Origin: Cichorium intybus
Taxonomy: Eukaryota; Streptophyta; Magnoliopsida; Asterales; Asteraceae
Length of the DNA: 64,000 bases
Direction of reading: 5' to 3'
Assembly: GCA_023525715.1 (NCBI GenBank)
Contig: CM042012.1
Coordinates: 45,609,441-45,673,440 of the forward strand
In this document: piece by piece, positions 34,549 to 50,160 of the stretch
Layout of the letters: every line of letters starts with the position of its first letter
Position numbering within the stretch: position 1 is the first letter of the stretch
Notes under the pieces: generated by a model
What the model was told of the DNA's origin: nothing
The model's input: the letters and a program-made list of their open reading frames with translations, nothing else
The model's database searches: none
Program-made: the position numbers and the translations under genes

Positions 34549-36211
34549 TGAAATCTTAAGCTAATAGGGTCACTTTGTGTTTAAACCTCAACTACATTAG
34601 AGATGCAATTAAATTGAATAACATAATTTATATATATGAATTTTCGGATCTTTTTGAAATGTATTAAGTGAATTCTTGTGAGACTTCTGTGATGGCGAAT
34701 TGTTCGAGTTAGTAAAAGACCAACATATAAACTGTCTCTATACATCACTGTGATCAACCATTTGTATCCGAAAAAAATAAAAAACCAGGGCGTTGTGTTA
34801 AATTGTTTAAGGATATATTGTATGAACCTCAATGAACGCTCGTAAGGGTGTGGCGAGGATATGAAACACATTGTTTTATTCTATAAAATGTTAATGATGT
34901 CAAAACAGATATGATAGTATATTTGAACTACCCAACCATTGGAGTTTTGTCCGTCCCCTCATTTCATGTGCGTAAAACACGTATTATTATGGTGTATCAA
35001 CGTCTTATGTGCTGAAACCGTATAAATATGCAAAGATTTTTGCTGAATGCCATCAATGTAGAAATGGTGTTTGGTCAACATGTTGGCTACGATGTATATT
35101 TCTTAATAAATCCTTTCTGTCCACCTGGAGATGACATGTCCCCATTCAAGCTAGGGAGAAAAAAAGTTTCATATATTTACTTTGGTTATGGCGATCAGTA
35201 AACTCCAGGCATATATAGTCAGTTGTTTACGCATGTGGTTATATACCAGAATGGTGAAATCCATGTTTTACATGACGTTGTCCGTAGGTACATAACGGTA
35301 TCGGTACCGGAAAGTGCCAAAAAAGTTCAATTTTAACCATCTTTGCACATTAAACGTGGTATAAAAAAGGTTTCCAGGTAAAGAGTTCCTTTTAAGATGG
35401 TGTTCGAACTCGGATGTTCATTTGTGTACCGTAAAGATTGAAAGAATCAATAATTATGTCTTTTCAAACAAGGTATTTGACCTTCACCGGTAACTTGTAA
35501 GTAGTTTAAAATGTTAATTTGTAAGTACAATTCCTAATATGTTCAAATGTGCAAATCATAATGCTAATGTGCAAGTAATACAAAATGCTACCATGCAGGT
35601 AAAATGCCAAGGTCTGATGTTGAAAAAAATTAAAACGCAGGTTCTAATCTGTCCAAATATACATCTATGAGATGTCATGCTCTTCTATTAGAAAAGGGTT
35701 AATATGCTAACAAAGTACGTGAAATTCCTAGGTCTTATGTTGAAAACACGTACATGTCTGATGTTGTCAAATACTTAGTATAGATGTTTAACCGCACAAT
35801 CACCTAAAAAATTTCTGGTTTCATAAAAGCTTTTGAACCCAATCCAGATTATAATTAATCATTTCTTAGTATAACGTTTGAAGTGAATTACAAATCAATG
35901 AACTTTAAGAAAAAGAAATATATAATTTAATTATCAAGTTCGGTTTTAGAGAGGATTATGTGCATAATATAGGATAAACTTGAAAGCTTCTTTTATGTTA
36001 CCTATATGTTACCGATGGAAGTTTTTTTCATCATTAATTACATTCAATTAAATCCTAGCCGTTTTGTACTCTTAACTTTTAATTAAGAATTGAAGAGAAG
36101 AGAAAGTAATGCTTACTTGGTCTATTTAAACGAACATTATCATCAATCCCCAAACCAAGAGGTTTAGAAATCCTACGTTGAAGTTATCGGTCTTTGTAAA
36201 TGCGCATAAAC

Positions 36212-36744
36212 ATGGCCAAACTCGCAGCTTACTTCTTGTTTCTAATTGTTGTGTTCTCAGGTTTGCGAGCTCAATTCTCTTGCTAGATGCTTATAATCTT
36301 CGATAACGTTATTTTGATTTTAACATACGTGATGAAGTTTGTTGTAGATACATTGCGATATCCAACACGATTTGTCTCAAAGCATATCATGTTTGATTAA
36401 AATAGTTTCACATGGATTCCAAACATATCAAACTCATTGTGGAAAAATTATCATACAATAAATTTTAATAGTTTCTTCTTGATTTAACATAGCCATGTGC
36501 ACAATATCTAATATTATTTGGTTAATATTATAAGTAATATGTTTGATTTATTTATCTTCGTCTTTTAGTTGGAGTTCCGATTATCAATGGACAACAAAGA
36601 TGTACAGTGGTGTGGGATCCAAACAGTTGTAATCTTAATGATTGTCGTGCACAATGTTTTCAACAGCACAATGGCGCCGAAGGAGTTTGCCAAATTTCAA
36701 GTGATAAGAGCCATTACGTTTGTATTTGTATTTACAATTGTTAA
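36212..36744 (+). CDS. Defensin-like secreted peptide gene, copy 6
   Basis: Exon 1 is 36212-36260, exon 2 36569-36744, splice sites intact. It differs from the common product by Glu to Gln just after the fifth cysteine (GVCQISSD). The last cysteine codon is TGT instead of TGC, so all eight cysteines remain. Confidence 0.85.
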
Positions 36745-38396
36745 TGAAATCATAAGCTAATAGGGTCACTTTGTGTTTAAACCTCAACTACATTAGAGAT
36801 GCAATTAAATTGAATAACATAATTTATATATATGAATTTTCGGATCTTTTTGAAATGTATTAAGTGAATTCATTTGACACTTCTGTTATGGCGAATTGTT
36901 CGAGTTAGTAAAAGACCAACATATAAACTGTCTCTATACATCACTGTGATCAAGTATGTATCCGAAAAAAATAAAAAACCAGGGCATTGTGTTAAATTGT
37001 TTACGGAGATATTGTATGAACCTCAATGAACGCTCGTAATGGTGTGGCGAGGATATGAAACACATTGTTTTATTCTATAAAATGTTAATGATGCCAAAAC
37101 AGATATGATAGTATATTTGAACTACCCAACCATTGGAGTTTTGTCCGTCCCCTCATTTCATTTGCGTAAAACTCGTACTATTATGGTGTATCAACGTATT
37201 ATGTGCTGAAACCGTATAAATATGCAAAGATTTTTAGCTGAATGCCATCATTGTAGAAATGGTGTTTGGTCAACTTGTTGGCTACGATGTATATTTCTTA
37301 ATAAATCCTTTCTGTCCACCTGGAGATGACATGTCCTCATTCAATCTAGGGAGAAAAAAAGTTTCAAATTCGATTTACTTTGGTTAGGGCGATCAGTAAA
37401 CTCCCAGCATATATAGACAGTTGTTTACGCATGTGGTTATATACCAGAATGGCGAAATCCATGTTTTACATGATGTTGTCCGTAGGTAGATAACGGTATC
37501 GGTATCGGAAAGTGCCAAAAAAAGTTCAATTGTAACTATCTTTGCACATTAAACGTGGTATAAAAAAGGTTTCCAGGTAAAGAGTTCCGTTTAAGATGGT
37601 GTTCGAACTCGGATGTTCACTCGTGTACCGTAAAGATTGAAAGAATCAATAATTATGTCTTTTCAAACAAGGTAGTTGACCTTCACCGGTAACTTGTAAG
37701 TAGATTAAAATGTTGATTTGTAAGTAAAATTCCTAATATGTTCAAATGTCCAAATCATAATGCTAATGTGCAAGTAATACAAAATGCTACTGTACAGGTA
37801 AAATGCCAATGTCTGATGTAGAAAAAATTAACACGCAGGTTCTAATCTGTCCAAATATACATCTATGAGATGTCATGCTCTTCTATTAGAAAAGGGTTAA
37901 GATGCTAACTATGTAAGGAAAATTCCCAGGTCTGATGTTCAAAACATGTTGTCAAATACTTAGTATAGATGTTTAAACGAACAATCACCTAAAAAATTTC
38001 TGGTTTCATAAAACCTTTTGAACCCAATTCAAATTATAATTAATCATTTCTTAGTATAACGTTTGAAGTGAATTATAAATCAATGAACTTTAAGAAAAAG
38101 AAATATATAATTTAATTATCGAGTTCGGTTTCAGAGAGGATTATGTGCATAATACAAGATAAACTTGAAAGCTTCTTATATGTTACCTATATGTTACCGA
38201 TGAAGGCTTTTTTCATCATTAATTACATTCAATTAAATCCTAGCCATTTCGTACCTTTAACATTTAATTAAGAATTGAAGAGAAGAGAAAGTAATGCTTA
38301 CTTGGTCTATTTAAACGAACATTATCATCAATCCCCAAACCAAGAGGTTTAGAAATCATACGTTGAAGTTATCGGTCTCTAAAAATGCGCCTAAAC

Positions 38397-38929
38397 ATGG
38401 CCAAACTCACAGCATACTTATTGTTTCTAATTGTTGTGTTCTCAGGTTTGCGAGCTCAATTCCCTTGCTAGATGCTGATAATCTTCGATAACATTATTTT
38501 GATTTTAACATATGTGATGAAGTTTGTTGTAGATACGTTGCGATATCCAACACGATTTGTCTCAAAGCATATCATGTTTGATTAAAATAGTTTCACATGG
38601 ATTCCAAACATATCAAACTCATTGTGGAAAAATTATCATACAATAAATTTTAATATTTTCTTCTTGATTTAAGATAGCCATGTGCACAATATCTAATATT
38701 ATTTGGTTAATATTATAAGTAATATGTTTGATTTATTTATCTTCGTCTTTTAGTTGGAGTTCCGATTATCAATGGACAACAAAGATGTACAGTGGTGTGG
38801 GATCCAAACAGTTGTAATCTTAATGATTGTCGTGCACAATGTTTTCAACAGCACAATGGCGCCGAAGGAGTTTGCGAAATTTCAAGTGATAAGATCCATT
38901 ACGTTTGTATTTGTATTTACAATTGCTAA
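38397..38929 (+). CDS. Defensin-like secreted peptide gene, copy 7
   Basis: Exon 1 is 38397-38445, exon 2 38754-38929, splice sites intact. The signal reads MAKLTAYLLFLIVVFS (Ala to Thr, Phe to Leu). In the mature part Ser becomes Ile before the sixth cysteine (SDKIHYVC). The cysteine layout is unchanged. A 186-bp (TA)n tract begins about 70 bp after the stop. Confidence 0.85.
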
Positions 38930-38998
38930 TGAAATCTTAAGCTAATTGGGTCACTTTGTGTTTAAACCTCAACTACATTAGAGATGCAATTTAACATA

Positions 38999-39187
<189 letters not shown>

Positions 39188-40759
39188 TGTTGAGATCTTT
39201 TTGAAATGTATTAAGTGAATTCATTTGAGACTTCTGTGATGGCGAATTTTTCGAGTTAGTGAAAGACCAACATATAAACTGTCTCTATACAACACTGTGA
39301 TCAAGCGTGGATCCGAAAAAAATAAAAAATCAGGGCGTTATGTTAAATTGTTTATGGAGATATTGTATGAACCTCAATGAACGCTCGTAATGGCGTGACG
39401 AGGATATGAAACACATTGTTTTATTCTACAAAATGTTAATGATGTCAAAACAGATATGATAGTATATTTGAACTACCTAACAATTGGAGTTTTGTCCGTC
39501 CCCTCATTACATTTGCCTAAAAGTCGTACTATTATGGAGTATCAACGTATTATGTGCTGAAACCGTATAAATATCCAAAGATTTTAGCTGAATGCCATCA
39601 ATGTAGAAATGGTGTTTAGTCAACTTGTTGGCTACGATGTATATTTCCTAATAAATCCTTTCTGTCCACCTGGAGATGACATGTCCCCATTCAAGCTATG
39701 GAGAAAAAAAGTTTCATATTCGATTTACTTTGGTTATGGCAATAAATAAACTCCAGGCATATATAGACAGTTGTTTACGCATGTGATTATATACCAGAAT
39801 GGCGAAATCCATGTTTTACATGATGTGGTCCGTAGGTACATAACGGTATCGGTACCGAAAAGTGCCAAAAAAGTTCAACTGTAACCATCTTTGCACATTA
39901 AACGTGGTGTAAAAAGGGTTTCCTGGAAAAGAGTTCCTTTTAAGATGGTGCTCGAACTCGGATGTTCATTTGTATACCGTAAAGATTGAATGAACCAATA
40001 ATTATAACTTTTCAAACAAGGTACTTGACCTTCACAGGTAACTTCCAAGTAGTTTAAAATGTTAATTTGTAAGTACAATTCCTAATATGTTCAATTGTCC
40101 AAATGATAATGCTAATGTGCAAGTAATACAGAATGCTATTGTGTAGGTAAAATGCCAAGGTCTGATATTGAAAAAAATTAACACGTAGGTTCTAATCTGT
40201 CCAAATATACATCTATGAGATGTCATGCTCTTCTATTAGAAAAGGGTTAAGATGCTAAGAATGTAAGGAAAATTCCTAGGTCTGACGTTGAAAACACGCA
40301 CATGTCTGATGTTTTCAAATACTTAATATAGATGTTTAAACGCACAAGCACCACAAAAATTTCTGGTTTCATAAAACATTTTGAACCCAATTAAGATTAT
40401 AATTAATCATTTCCTGTTATAATGTTTGGAGTGAATTATAAATCAATGAACTTTACGAAAAAGAAATATATAATTTAATTATCAAGTTCGGTTTCAGGGA
40501 GGATTATGTGCATACTATAGGATAAACTTGAAAGCTTCTTATATGTTACCTATATGTTACCAATGGAAGTTTTTTTCATCATTAATTACATTCAATTTAA
40601 TCCTAGCCGTTTTGAACCTTCAACTTTTAATTAAGAATTGAAGAGAAGAGAAAGTACTGCTTACTTGGTCTATTTAAACGAGCATTATCATAAATCCCCA
40701 AACCAAGAGGTTTAGAAATCCTACGTTGAAGTTATCGGTCTCTATAGATGCGTATAAAC

Positions 40760-41291
40760 ATGGCCAAACTCGCAGCTGACTTCTTGTTTCTAATTGTTGT
40801 GGTCTCAGGTTTGCGAGCTCAATTCTCTTGCTAGATGCTTATAATCTTTGATAACATTATTTTGATTTTAACATACGTGATGAAGTTTGTTGTAGATACA
40901 TTGTAATATCCAACACGATTTGTCTTAAAGCATATCATGTTTGGTTAAAATAGTTTCACATGGATTCCAAATATATCAAACTCATTGTGGAAAAAATAAT
41001 CATACAATAAATTTTAATATTTTCTTGTTGATTTAAGATAGCCATGTGCACAATATCTACGATTATATGTTTAATATTATAAGTAATATGTTTGATTTTT
41101 TACTTCGGCTTTTAGTTGGAGTTCCGATTATCAATGGACAACAAAGATGTACAGTCGTGTGGGATCCAAACAGTTGTAATCTTAATGATTGTCGTGCACA
41201 ATGTTTTCAACAGCATAACGGCGCCGAAGGAGTTTGCGAAATTTCAAGTGATAAGAGCCATTACGTTTGTATTTGTATTTACAATTGCTAA
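40760..41291 (+). CDS. Defensin-like secreted peptide gene, copy 8
   Basis: Exon 1 is 40760-40808, exon 2 41116-41291, splice sites intact. This is the most diverged copy in intron and spacer. The signal has Tyr to Asp and Phe to Val changes (MAKLAADFLFLIVVVS), which may weaken it. The three exon-2 differences (GTG/GTC, CAC/CAT, AAT/AAC) are all silent, so the mature peptide equals the common form. Confidence 0.85.
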
Positions 41292-41365
41292 TGAAATCTT
41301 AAGCTAGTAGGGTCACTTTGTGTTTAAACCTCAACTACATTAGAGATGCAATTAAATTGAATAAC

Positions 41366-41367
<2 letters not shown>

Positions 41368-41442
<75 letters not shown>
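41368..41442. repeat. (TA)n microsatellite in the 3' flank of DEFL copy 8
   Basis: About 75 bp of TA at the same unit position as the tract after copy 7. Confidence 0.97.
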
Positions 41443-41445
<3 letters not shown>

Positions 41446-41661
41446 TTTTCGGATCTTTTTGAAATGTATTAAGTGAATTCATTTGAGAATTCCGTGATGG
41501 CGAATTGTTCGAGTTAGTAAAAGACCAACATATAAACTGTCTATATACATCACTATGATGTGATCAGGTGTGTATCAGAAAAAAATAAAAAATAAGAGCG
41601 TTGTGTTAAATTGTTTATGGAGATATTGTATGAACCCCAATGAATGCTCACTAGTACAAAA

Positions 41662-41899
41662 ATGATCTACGGTCACACTTTTTCCGAAACAGCCCAGTCA
41701 CATTTTCGATTTTTTGCGTGACTAAAGGTCAAGTAAAAATTATTTAGACTACTTTTAGCTATACTTTATAGCTAAAAGTAATGATCTACGGTCACACTTT
41801 TTCCGAAACAGCCCAGTCACAATTTCGATTTTTTGCGTGACTAAAGGTCAAGTAAAAATTATTTAGACTACTTTTAGCTATACTTTATAGCAATAAGCG
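41662..41899. repeat. 119-bp subterminal tandem duplication
   Basis: atgatctacggtcacac... repeats with a 119-bp shift (41662 and 41781), nearly identical. It contains ggtcacac and tagctatactttatag, the latter part of an inverted repeat with tagctaaaagta. Confidence 0.85.
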
Positions 41900-42157
41900 T
41901 GACCATTGGTGTGTAGATTGTAATCGTTGATGACGATTTAACATCAGACATTACGTTTTTAGGACGCACAATCAAACAATGTGTCTACATATCACCAACG
42001 ACCACAGTTTTTATTGAAAGAAGAAAAAATTTTGTGATGGTTTTTCTATGAGACGAAAGATGCATATATGGTCACATAAAACAGTTGTTTATATGTCTAA
42101 ATCGTAGAGTATATACGGTCACATAAGTGATTTTGTGTGACCATAGGATAGTTCTTT

Positions 42158-43240
42158 ATTAGCCAATTAATAAAAGAAACAAAATAAGTAACTATAAGAA
42201 TTCTATGGTCACGTTTTTAGTTTTTATGTGTGTCAAAAAACAAAGAATTGTCATGATAAAAGAGAACATTTGTGAGTATAAGTCGCTTATGGTCACGATA
42301 TACTTCATTATACGTGTCTAAAAGAATGGATTGATTTCAATGAAGGTAAAATCGAGTACATATGGCCACATAAATGAAAATTTGCGTGTCTATAGGGCAG
42401 CGTTTAGACACTTACTTAAATAATCAAATACAAGTAAATATAACCATGTTATAAGCACGTCGTAAAATATTATGTGTGTCTAAAAACAAACATTTGTCAT
42501 GATAAAAGAGAAATGTTGTGAGTGTAAGTATTATATGGTCACAGTATACGTGATTATATGTGTCTAAATATGTATATAATATAATTAACGGGCCATAATG
42601 AATGAAATGATTTGGCCACATATATAATTTTATTGTGTCCATAGGATTGGGTCAGCCAGTTAGTAAAGGGAAACAAAAATACGTTACTATAACCATTCTA
42701 TTGTCACGTATTAATTTTTTATGCGTGTCAAAAAACAAACAGTTATCATGATAAAAGAGAAAATATGTGAGTATATGTCTTATATGGTCATGAAATACTT
42801 TATTATACGTGTCTAAAGGAATGGAGTGATTTCAATGAAGGTGAAATCGAGTACATATGGCTACATAAATGGTTTTGTATGTCCATACGTTAGCGTTTGG
42901 ACACTTATTTAAAGAATCAAATACAAGTAAGTATAACCATGTTATGGTCACGTCATAATATCTTATGTGTGTCTAAAAACAAACAATTATCATGATAAAA
43001 GAGAAATGATGTGAGCGTAAGTATTATATGGTCATGGTATACGTGATTATATGTGTCCAAAATTGTATATAATTATATAATTGGTAATAAGGAATGAAAT
43101 GATTTGGCCACATAAATGATTTTTTGTGTCCATAGGATTGAGTTTGCCACTTAGTAAATTAAAACAAAAACAAGTAAATATAACCATTCTATGGTCACAT
43201 TTTAATTTCTTATGTGTCTCTAGAAACAAACAATCGGCCA
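42158..43240. repeat. CACTA subterminal repeats, ~495-bp diverged duplications
   Basis: Blocks starting agccaattaataaaag (42158), agccagttagtaaagg (42651) and gccacttagtaaatt (43144) repeat about every 495 bp; a further partial copy is at 44585-44690. Each contains several words like tatggtcac and tgtgtctaaa, and the phrase tgtcatgataaaagag. Confidence 0.7.
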
Positions 43241-43497
43241 CATATTAAATGTACTGAATTCAAACAACCTATTCTTGAAATGTTCGTATTAAGTACTCAC
43301 AACTTTTTACATATTTGGCCCTAACTTTAAAGATGCCAAATATAAAGTTGATTGTTATAAATGGTAGTAAGTTTAAAGTCGGTTGTACTAAGCAACACAA
43401 TTACTCTGTTTTTTCCAATTGAGGCACATGTTATGATAAACACATTTGATCTGTTTTTCTATACAAAATCTCACACAAACATAATGATTGAAAATTA

Positions 43498-44895
<1,398 letters not shown>

Positions 44896-46090
44896 TTAAG
44901 GTACTTTTGGCAATATGTTATTATGTTGAGGAAGAATTATAGTACTAAATTTCCCATTGCTATCGTCATATGTATCGTTGTAGTTTTTGGGAGGTGCAAT
45001 AAAGACAATGGACTTCTTTTTATCAAGATGATCTTTCACATAAAATACTTGTCTTGCTTGCGACGCCATTATGAAAGGATCATCCTTGTGGCCGATTCTA
45101 CCAAGTTCAACCAAAGTATCTTGTTTCGCACCATTCTTATTATCTACCCAGTTGCACATGAAAAGGGGTATTTTTCTAATATGATAATCTAGTACCCATA
45201 TCTCTCTTAAAACCCCATAATAATAGTTTTGGCCTCCCCAGTAGCTTCAGTGACATTGGCGGCTTTAAGGTATGCCTTAAATTTGTTCCAATTGAAAGGT
45301 TACACCTTTTTTAGAAATGTGCATGTCAGTTGCCTCTACACCAACTCCACTATTTTGGTAAACTTTACCTTCACGATCTTTTGTGCGAAATAGGCATCCA
45401 TTGATGTTGTATAAAGAGTATTTCATTACCATCGTGTGTGGTCCATGTGAAACCACATTATTGTTTCAGATACACTTTCCTTGTAGATTGCTAACTCACT
45501 CTCAACCTGAATTTCATTACATAATCATGAATTAGATTTTCAACAAATATCAATATTGATCAATTTCATTACAGATTACTTGATTATCTCTTTTCGTAAC
45601 CACTGACCAAATGTTGTATTGTGCTCTTTCTCCGGCAATGCTTGTCGTTTATTGGGATGTTCTTTTTTCAAAAAGACCATGTGTCGACTGTATGTACACA
45701 GATGAATATTAAATTACATAAATTATACATATAGTAATATTTAAAGCAACAACAAACATGTAATTAATACTCACTCGATGTATGGGTCAATTTTAGCTGT
45801 ATTTTGCAATACAAAAAATGTGCTTTAGAGAATTGTTTTGGATGAACTTCGATTGGTTTACCGGATGACACATGGTTTCCGCGCATATTATCGTCATTCT
45901 CATTTCCATTATGCTTCTCCGGTGGAATACAAATTGTCTTGAGTTTTTTTGGTATTCGCTAAAAAACTCAATAGTTTCTTCCACAATACTCTCCTCAACA
46001 ATGAATCCTTCAGCTCTATTTTTGTTTCTTACATGCCCTTAAATAACCTTCGTAAACCTCTCGAAGGGATACATTCGCCGAAAGCATATT
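44896..46090 (-). pseudogene. CACTA transposase remnant (DUF4218/DUF4216-like region)
   Basis: Minus-strand pieces in several frames. RMYPFERF near 46060, a NKNRAEG patch and EESIVEETIEFFSEYQ resemble the DUF4218 end of TNP2-type transposases. Further on, INGCLFRTKDREGK with QNSGVGVEA (45360-45430) and YKDDPF-like HKDDPFIMASQARQVFYVKD (45020-45085) resemble DUF4216. Stops and frame shifts are frequent. The catalytic part expected upstream is missing where the minisatellite begins. Family assignment rests on motif memory. Confidence 0.65.
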
Positions 46091-46100
46091 GGCTTACATA

Positions 46101-46240
46101 ACTTGACCATCTTGGTTAATCATAACCCATCACAACCTTCCAAGTTGCCCATGATCCATCAAATACTCCTGGTTGACTATAACCCATCACAACCATTCCT
46201 GGTTGACCATAACCCATCACAACCCTTCCAAGTTGACCAT
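46101..46240. repeat. 30-bp minisatellite, left segment
   Basis: Degenerate units of cataacccatcacaaccctt plus cctggttgac (30 bp). Continues at 50996 and 57961 once two insertions are removed. It ends in accat, the target duplication of the next element. Confidence 0.9.
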
Positions 46241-46383
46241 TGTAACACCCTAATTTTTGAGACGTTTGAAATACTATGGTTTTAAAACATTTATAACTTG
46301 AAGTCAAATTTAGCAAAATACGGTCCCGTAAAAACATCAAAGTTTTATTTATTTTAAAATACAAACTGACAATGGGTGTTACA

Positions 46384-47960
46384 ATTTACTATCAAAATAA
46401 AACCATAGTAAAGTAGTAGACTTGCACAAAGGAACCCTGTCCCTCTTCTATCTCCAAAGAAAGCCTACTTTTATTGTATATTATCTCCTAACATCTCGTT
46501 TAGGATCCTGAGATACATAGCGAAATACGTAAGACAAAATTGTCTCGTGAGTTACATGGGTTTAGACACAATATATTATCGAACACATTTGATAAACATT
46601 TTTTTTCTAAAATCATAATTCATGTAAAACGCAAACTATGTAATGCATGATCACATTCAATGCAAACTTACGGATCCATCCCGTCTCATTTTATCATATT
46701 CATTTAAACTTACGGTTATGTACTGCCTCTAGCCCTTATAGGACCGTGTCATCTGGGTGTGACACTTTTCAACTAACCACGATAGGTGAACAAATCATCC
46801 TACCGTGGCCTCTTTTTATAGACATCTACGTCGCGAGGGGGGGTACCACCCGGTAGAGTCTTACTTATCTCTTTCGGGACATCATTGGCTAGCCTATTAT
46901 TCTTTTATTAACTGTGAGACTCACACACAATGTATGCATGATCACCACTTTTTTTTTTCTATGACTCAATCACACACATATGTCATGTTATGCATAAAAT
47001 AATAACTTTGCATATTATAATTATTTGTCATCACAAATATAAAGTCGTAATAACTTTATAAGCATCTAAGTAAAAAGACTTACAATATGCTTTTATATTT
47101 CATAAATTATTTAAAAGAACTAGCTTATTTTTTTCAAAAGAGAGTTCTTTCGTTCAAAATATTTATTTTGCTATGTACCCCCGTTTGGGAAAATCCACAT
47201 GTACTCACCTGATACAACTCGTGTTTGTGTCACTTCTCAAATAGTCCCAAAAGTGTCTCCTTGATCTAAATGATTAAAATTGTATCTAACGTCATTAACC
47301 GACTAAACAAAGTTAATAACATTTCCGTTATATAATAGTGTATTATTAACCATTTCATATACTACATGAGTCTTAATATAAGAATGGCTATCAATCAAAT
47401 AAACATAAACTTAAAAATAACTTATAATATTTTCGTGATATAGTAACGTATTGTTAACTATTTCATATACCCTTTCGGTCAAATATGTATATAGATACCA
47501 ACCGGATACACCTAAGTTATAATATCACTAATAATAATTTAGTTATGTAATAACGTTTTACAATTTATTTTCTTATACCTCGTAGGTATATTATAAAAAA
47601 ATAGTTAGTGACCGAATGAACATAAGTTATGATATAACTAATAATAACGTATTTCAAAATAAGTTCAAACGGATAAAACGACACAACTAAAAATATAACA
47701 TCAACGTGATTATAACAATGATTTAACTTATTTGAGTTAATAATTATAAAAATAGACCAACATCTATTATTTACGATCATCTCAACTATTAAAAGTTATA
47801 AATCATAAAAAACGATTTTAAATGAAAAAGACTATAAATATAAACAACCAAATTAATATAGAAAACTTACTCTCAAAACTTCTACGAAGTCAACATGATT
47901 CGCTATACTTATTTTTCTTTGTTTGCTCAAAATATCTTAAAATATGAACGTATTGCAAGC
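46384..47960. other. AT-rich body of the LTR-like insertion
   Basis: Moderately AT-rich sequence with no credible coding region. A GC-richer patch at 46730-46900 and the phrase gtactcacctgatac near 47210 are the only distinctive parts. Confidence 0.4.
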
Positions 47961-48183
47961 GCTATTACTATATAGATGAATTGCAAGCCGGTTTCTAGAA
48001 GATTTTGGGGGATAGGGAGGGTTTTGGGATTTTTAGCGGGGTGCGTCCTTTTGCCCTATTCTCGGCTGCCACGTTCCCGCGTTTCTGCTTCACCACCTCC
48101 TGTCTGCTTCACCGTTCCGCGATCTCTTTCTTTATTCCCCTCTCGCCACCTCACGTATGCTTCGTTATCTGATCCCCATCCAC

Positions 48184-48480
48184 ATGTATAAACACAGAGG
48201 CAATCAAGCGAACAGATTCAAACACTGATCCAATTTTTGTTTCTTTCTCTGTTTCTTCTCCACTTCCTGGGCTACGACGCCTTGATACACCGCCTTCCAC
48301 AACCTGCTTTGCTCACTATCAGCCTCTGCTACACCCAACTTTCCCACCGTAATCGACCACAGACTTTTGAAGACTAAGAGGTGACCACCCCGAGGAGTTT
48401 GAGAAAGCCCTAAAAAGCCTCTCGAAAATTTTGTCTGATTTCTCTTTAAATCTTTCAATCAATCTGCAAATAAGGTGTGT
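48184..48480 (+). promoter_or_regulatory. Promoter/leader-like segment
   Basis: A tgtataaacac TATA-like box at 48184-48196 is followed by a CT-rich leader and an ataag|gtgtgt donor-like site near 48476. It may be the captured 5' end of a host gene or the LTR's own promoter. Confidence 0.3.
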
Positions 48481-48700
48481 AGATCCCTACTTTTACTCTA
48501 ATTTAATCTTCTTCATCCAGTTTTATGATTACTCGATCTGTTGTTGTGTGTATAGACGAGATTCCAATTCGTAATTTCACCATTACGGTTCCGATTCTTC
48601 TGATTATGAAACTTCTGAAGTTGTGAGGTTATCATGTTAATTTTTTTATGACCAAAACGCTCCCGGTTCCAATCACAACTTGGGTTTTCTTGATGCGATC

Positions 48701-49126
48701 AGGGGAGGGTTTCTTGAGAACACCTTGAATGGATTTCAAAATGTGTTGTATAGTGGGGTAATAACGGAAATGCAGAGATGGGGGGTCTGGGAAACTTGAT
48801 GGGTTTAAACAATGGTAACAAAAACCATGATCAAGATCTAGAAATTATGAATTCGATGTTCCATGATCATCAATAGCAGATTATGAACAAAGGAAGTACT
48901 TGTAGTGCAACAACAGCAGTGACAATGACAACAGTGAAGCAAGAACCATGCGACATGATGAGATCATCTGAGTTTGGAGAGGATAGATCAGGAGGTGGAG
49001 TAGGAGGGGTGTTATGGGGATTTCCATGGTCGATAGGTGGTGGTGGTGGAGATCAAGGGAACATGGCTCATGATGTTGAATCAGGGAGATCACATGATTC
49101 ATCATCGCCTTCTTTGTTGCGCGACT
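48701..49126 (+). pseudogene. Captured fragment resembling a Dof transcription-factor C-terminus
   Basis: Reading pieces GFLENTLNGFQNVLYSG, MGGLGNLMGLNNGNKN, then (after TAG at 48874) TTVKQEPCDMM and VLWGFPWSIGGGGG, rich in Asn and Gly. Dof proteins often carry similar Asn/Gly-rich C-termini with VLWGFPW close to the end. The zinc-finger Dof domain itself is absent, and a stop and frame changes interrupt it. The identity is from memory of the family and is tentative. Confidence 0.4.
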
Positions 49127-49388
49127 GAAAGAGTAACAACTTCTCTATTTTGGTGCTTCTTCTGCTGTGTAATTATTTCTATTGTCAAAGGTATCTCTCA
49201 CCTGAGAACTATATCAGAACCTACAGGATATACAAGTATGTTGTCAAAGGAATTTGATCACCATTTGCAGAAAGCAAACATCTCACTATTGTGATGAAAC
49301 TCAAGATCCATTGTTTGATCATTTCTACAAACTCATTTAGCAATTAAAATGACAATTAAAAGATATCAAAAAATAATACATATTAATA

Positions 49389-49389
<1 letters not shown>

Positions 49390-49485
<96 letters not shown>
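49390..49485. repeat. (TA)n microsatellite
   Basis: About 96 bp of TA. Confidence 0.97.
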
Positions 49486-49486
<1 letters not shown>

Positions 49487-50039
49487 CCATAATCAATTTT
49501 CCGCAAAAAAAAAAAAAAACAAAGCAATTTCCACCAATGATTTTAGGAAACCATCCATTTAGGACCACAATTGCAACACATTGCAGATTTCAGGGACCAT
49601 GCTTGCAGTTTTCTAAAACATAAAGGTAGATATCATAATGCCACTTATTTTTGCTGTGCAGATCAAATGTAGCAAGTGCAGGGAGTCTTAAAGTTTTTGG
49701 TCACGACATTACAGAGCTTCCAATAGTTGCTACTTAGTATATGTAACCAAGGTTGAAATATTTTACAATAGAGAAAGGGCTCTCATTGGAAAGGATTGTA
49801 TTCTTGCAATCTTCGTTAACAATTACACACCTGGAAGGCTTTTTGTCCCAAGTGCATCCTTTATATGAAAAATAAAGATCATACTTATAATAAAATGAAA
49901 TGTGAAAATATTCCCATTTTTATTTTTTGAAACTTGCCCGGTAACCATAGCTTTTGAAAGAAAAAGGCTATCATGTTCTTCTTATGTACCCTCACTTCAC
50001 TGTAAGGCTATTTTCATTCTCTCCCCCAGACATTTATTT

Positions 50040-50160
50040 TTCTCTTTCTCGATGTAAGTCTGATTTGTTGCTTGATGCAACTTGTCTCAAGAATTCAAAA
50101 GGAATAGCAGATGTGTTGATAGACATGCTTAATGCTTTGAATCCTAAAATTTGTGAGGTA
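50040..50160 (+). pseudogene. Exon-like fragment inside the Helitron-like insertion
   Basis: Frame SRCKSDLLLDATCLKN...GIADVLIDMLNALNPKICE ends at a good donor (gtgag|gtaatat, 50158). The helical DVLxxMLNALxP wording resembles part of TOM1-like GAT-domain proteins, but the match is short and from memory. Confidence 0.25.

Noticed and set aside
46241..46383. 143-bp element with TGTAACACCC...GGGTGTTACA ends as an independent MITE
   Set aside because: The perfect accat target duplication pairs 46240 with 50996, not with 46384, so the 143-bp span is better read as part of the larger insertion.
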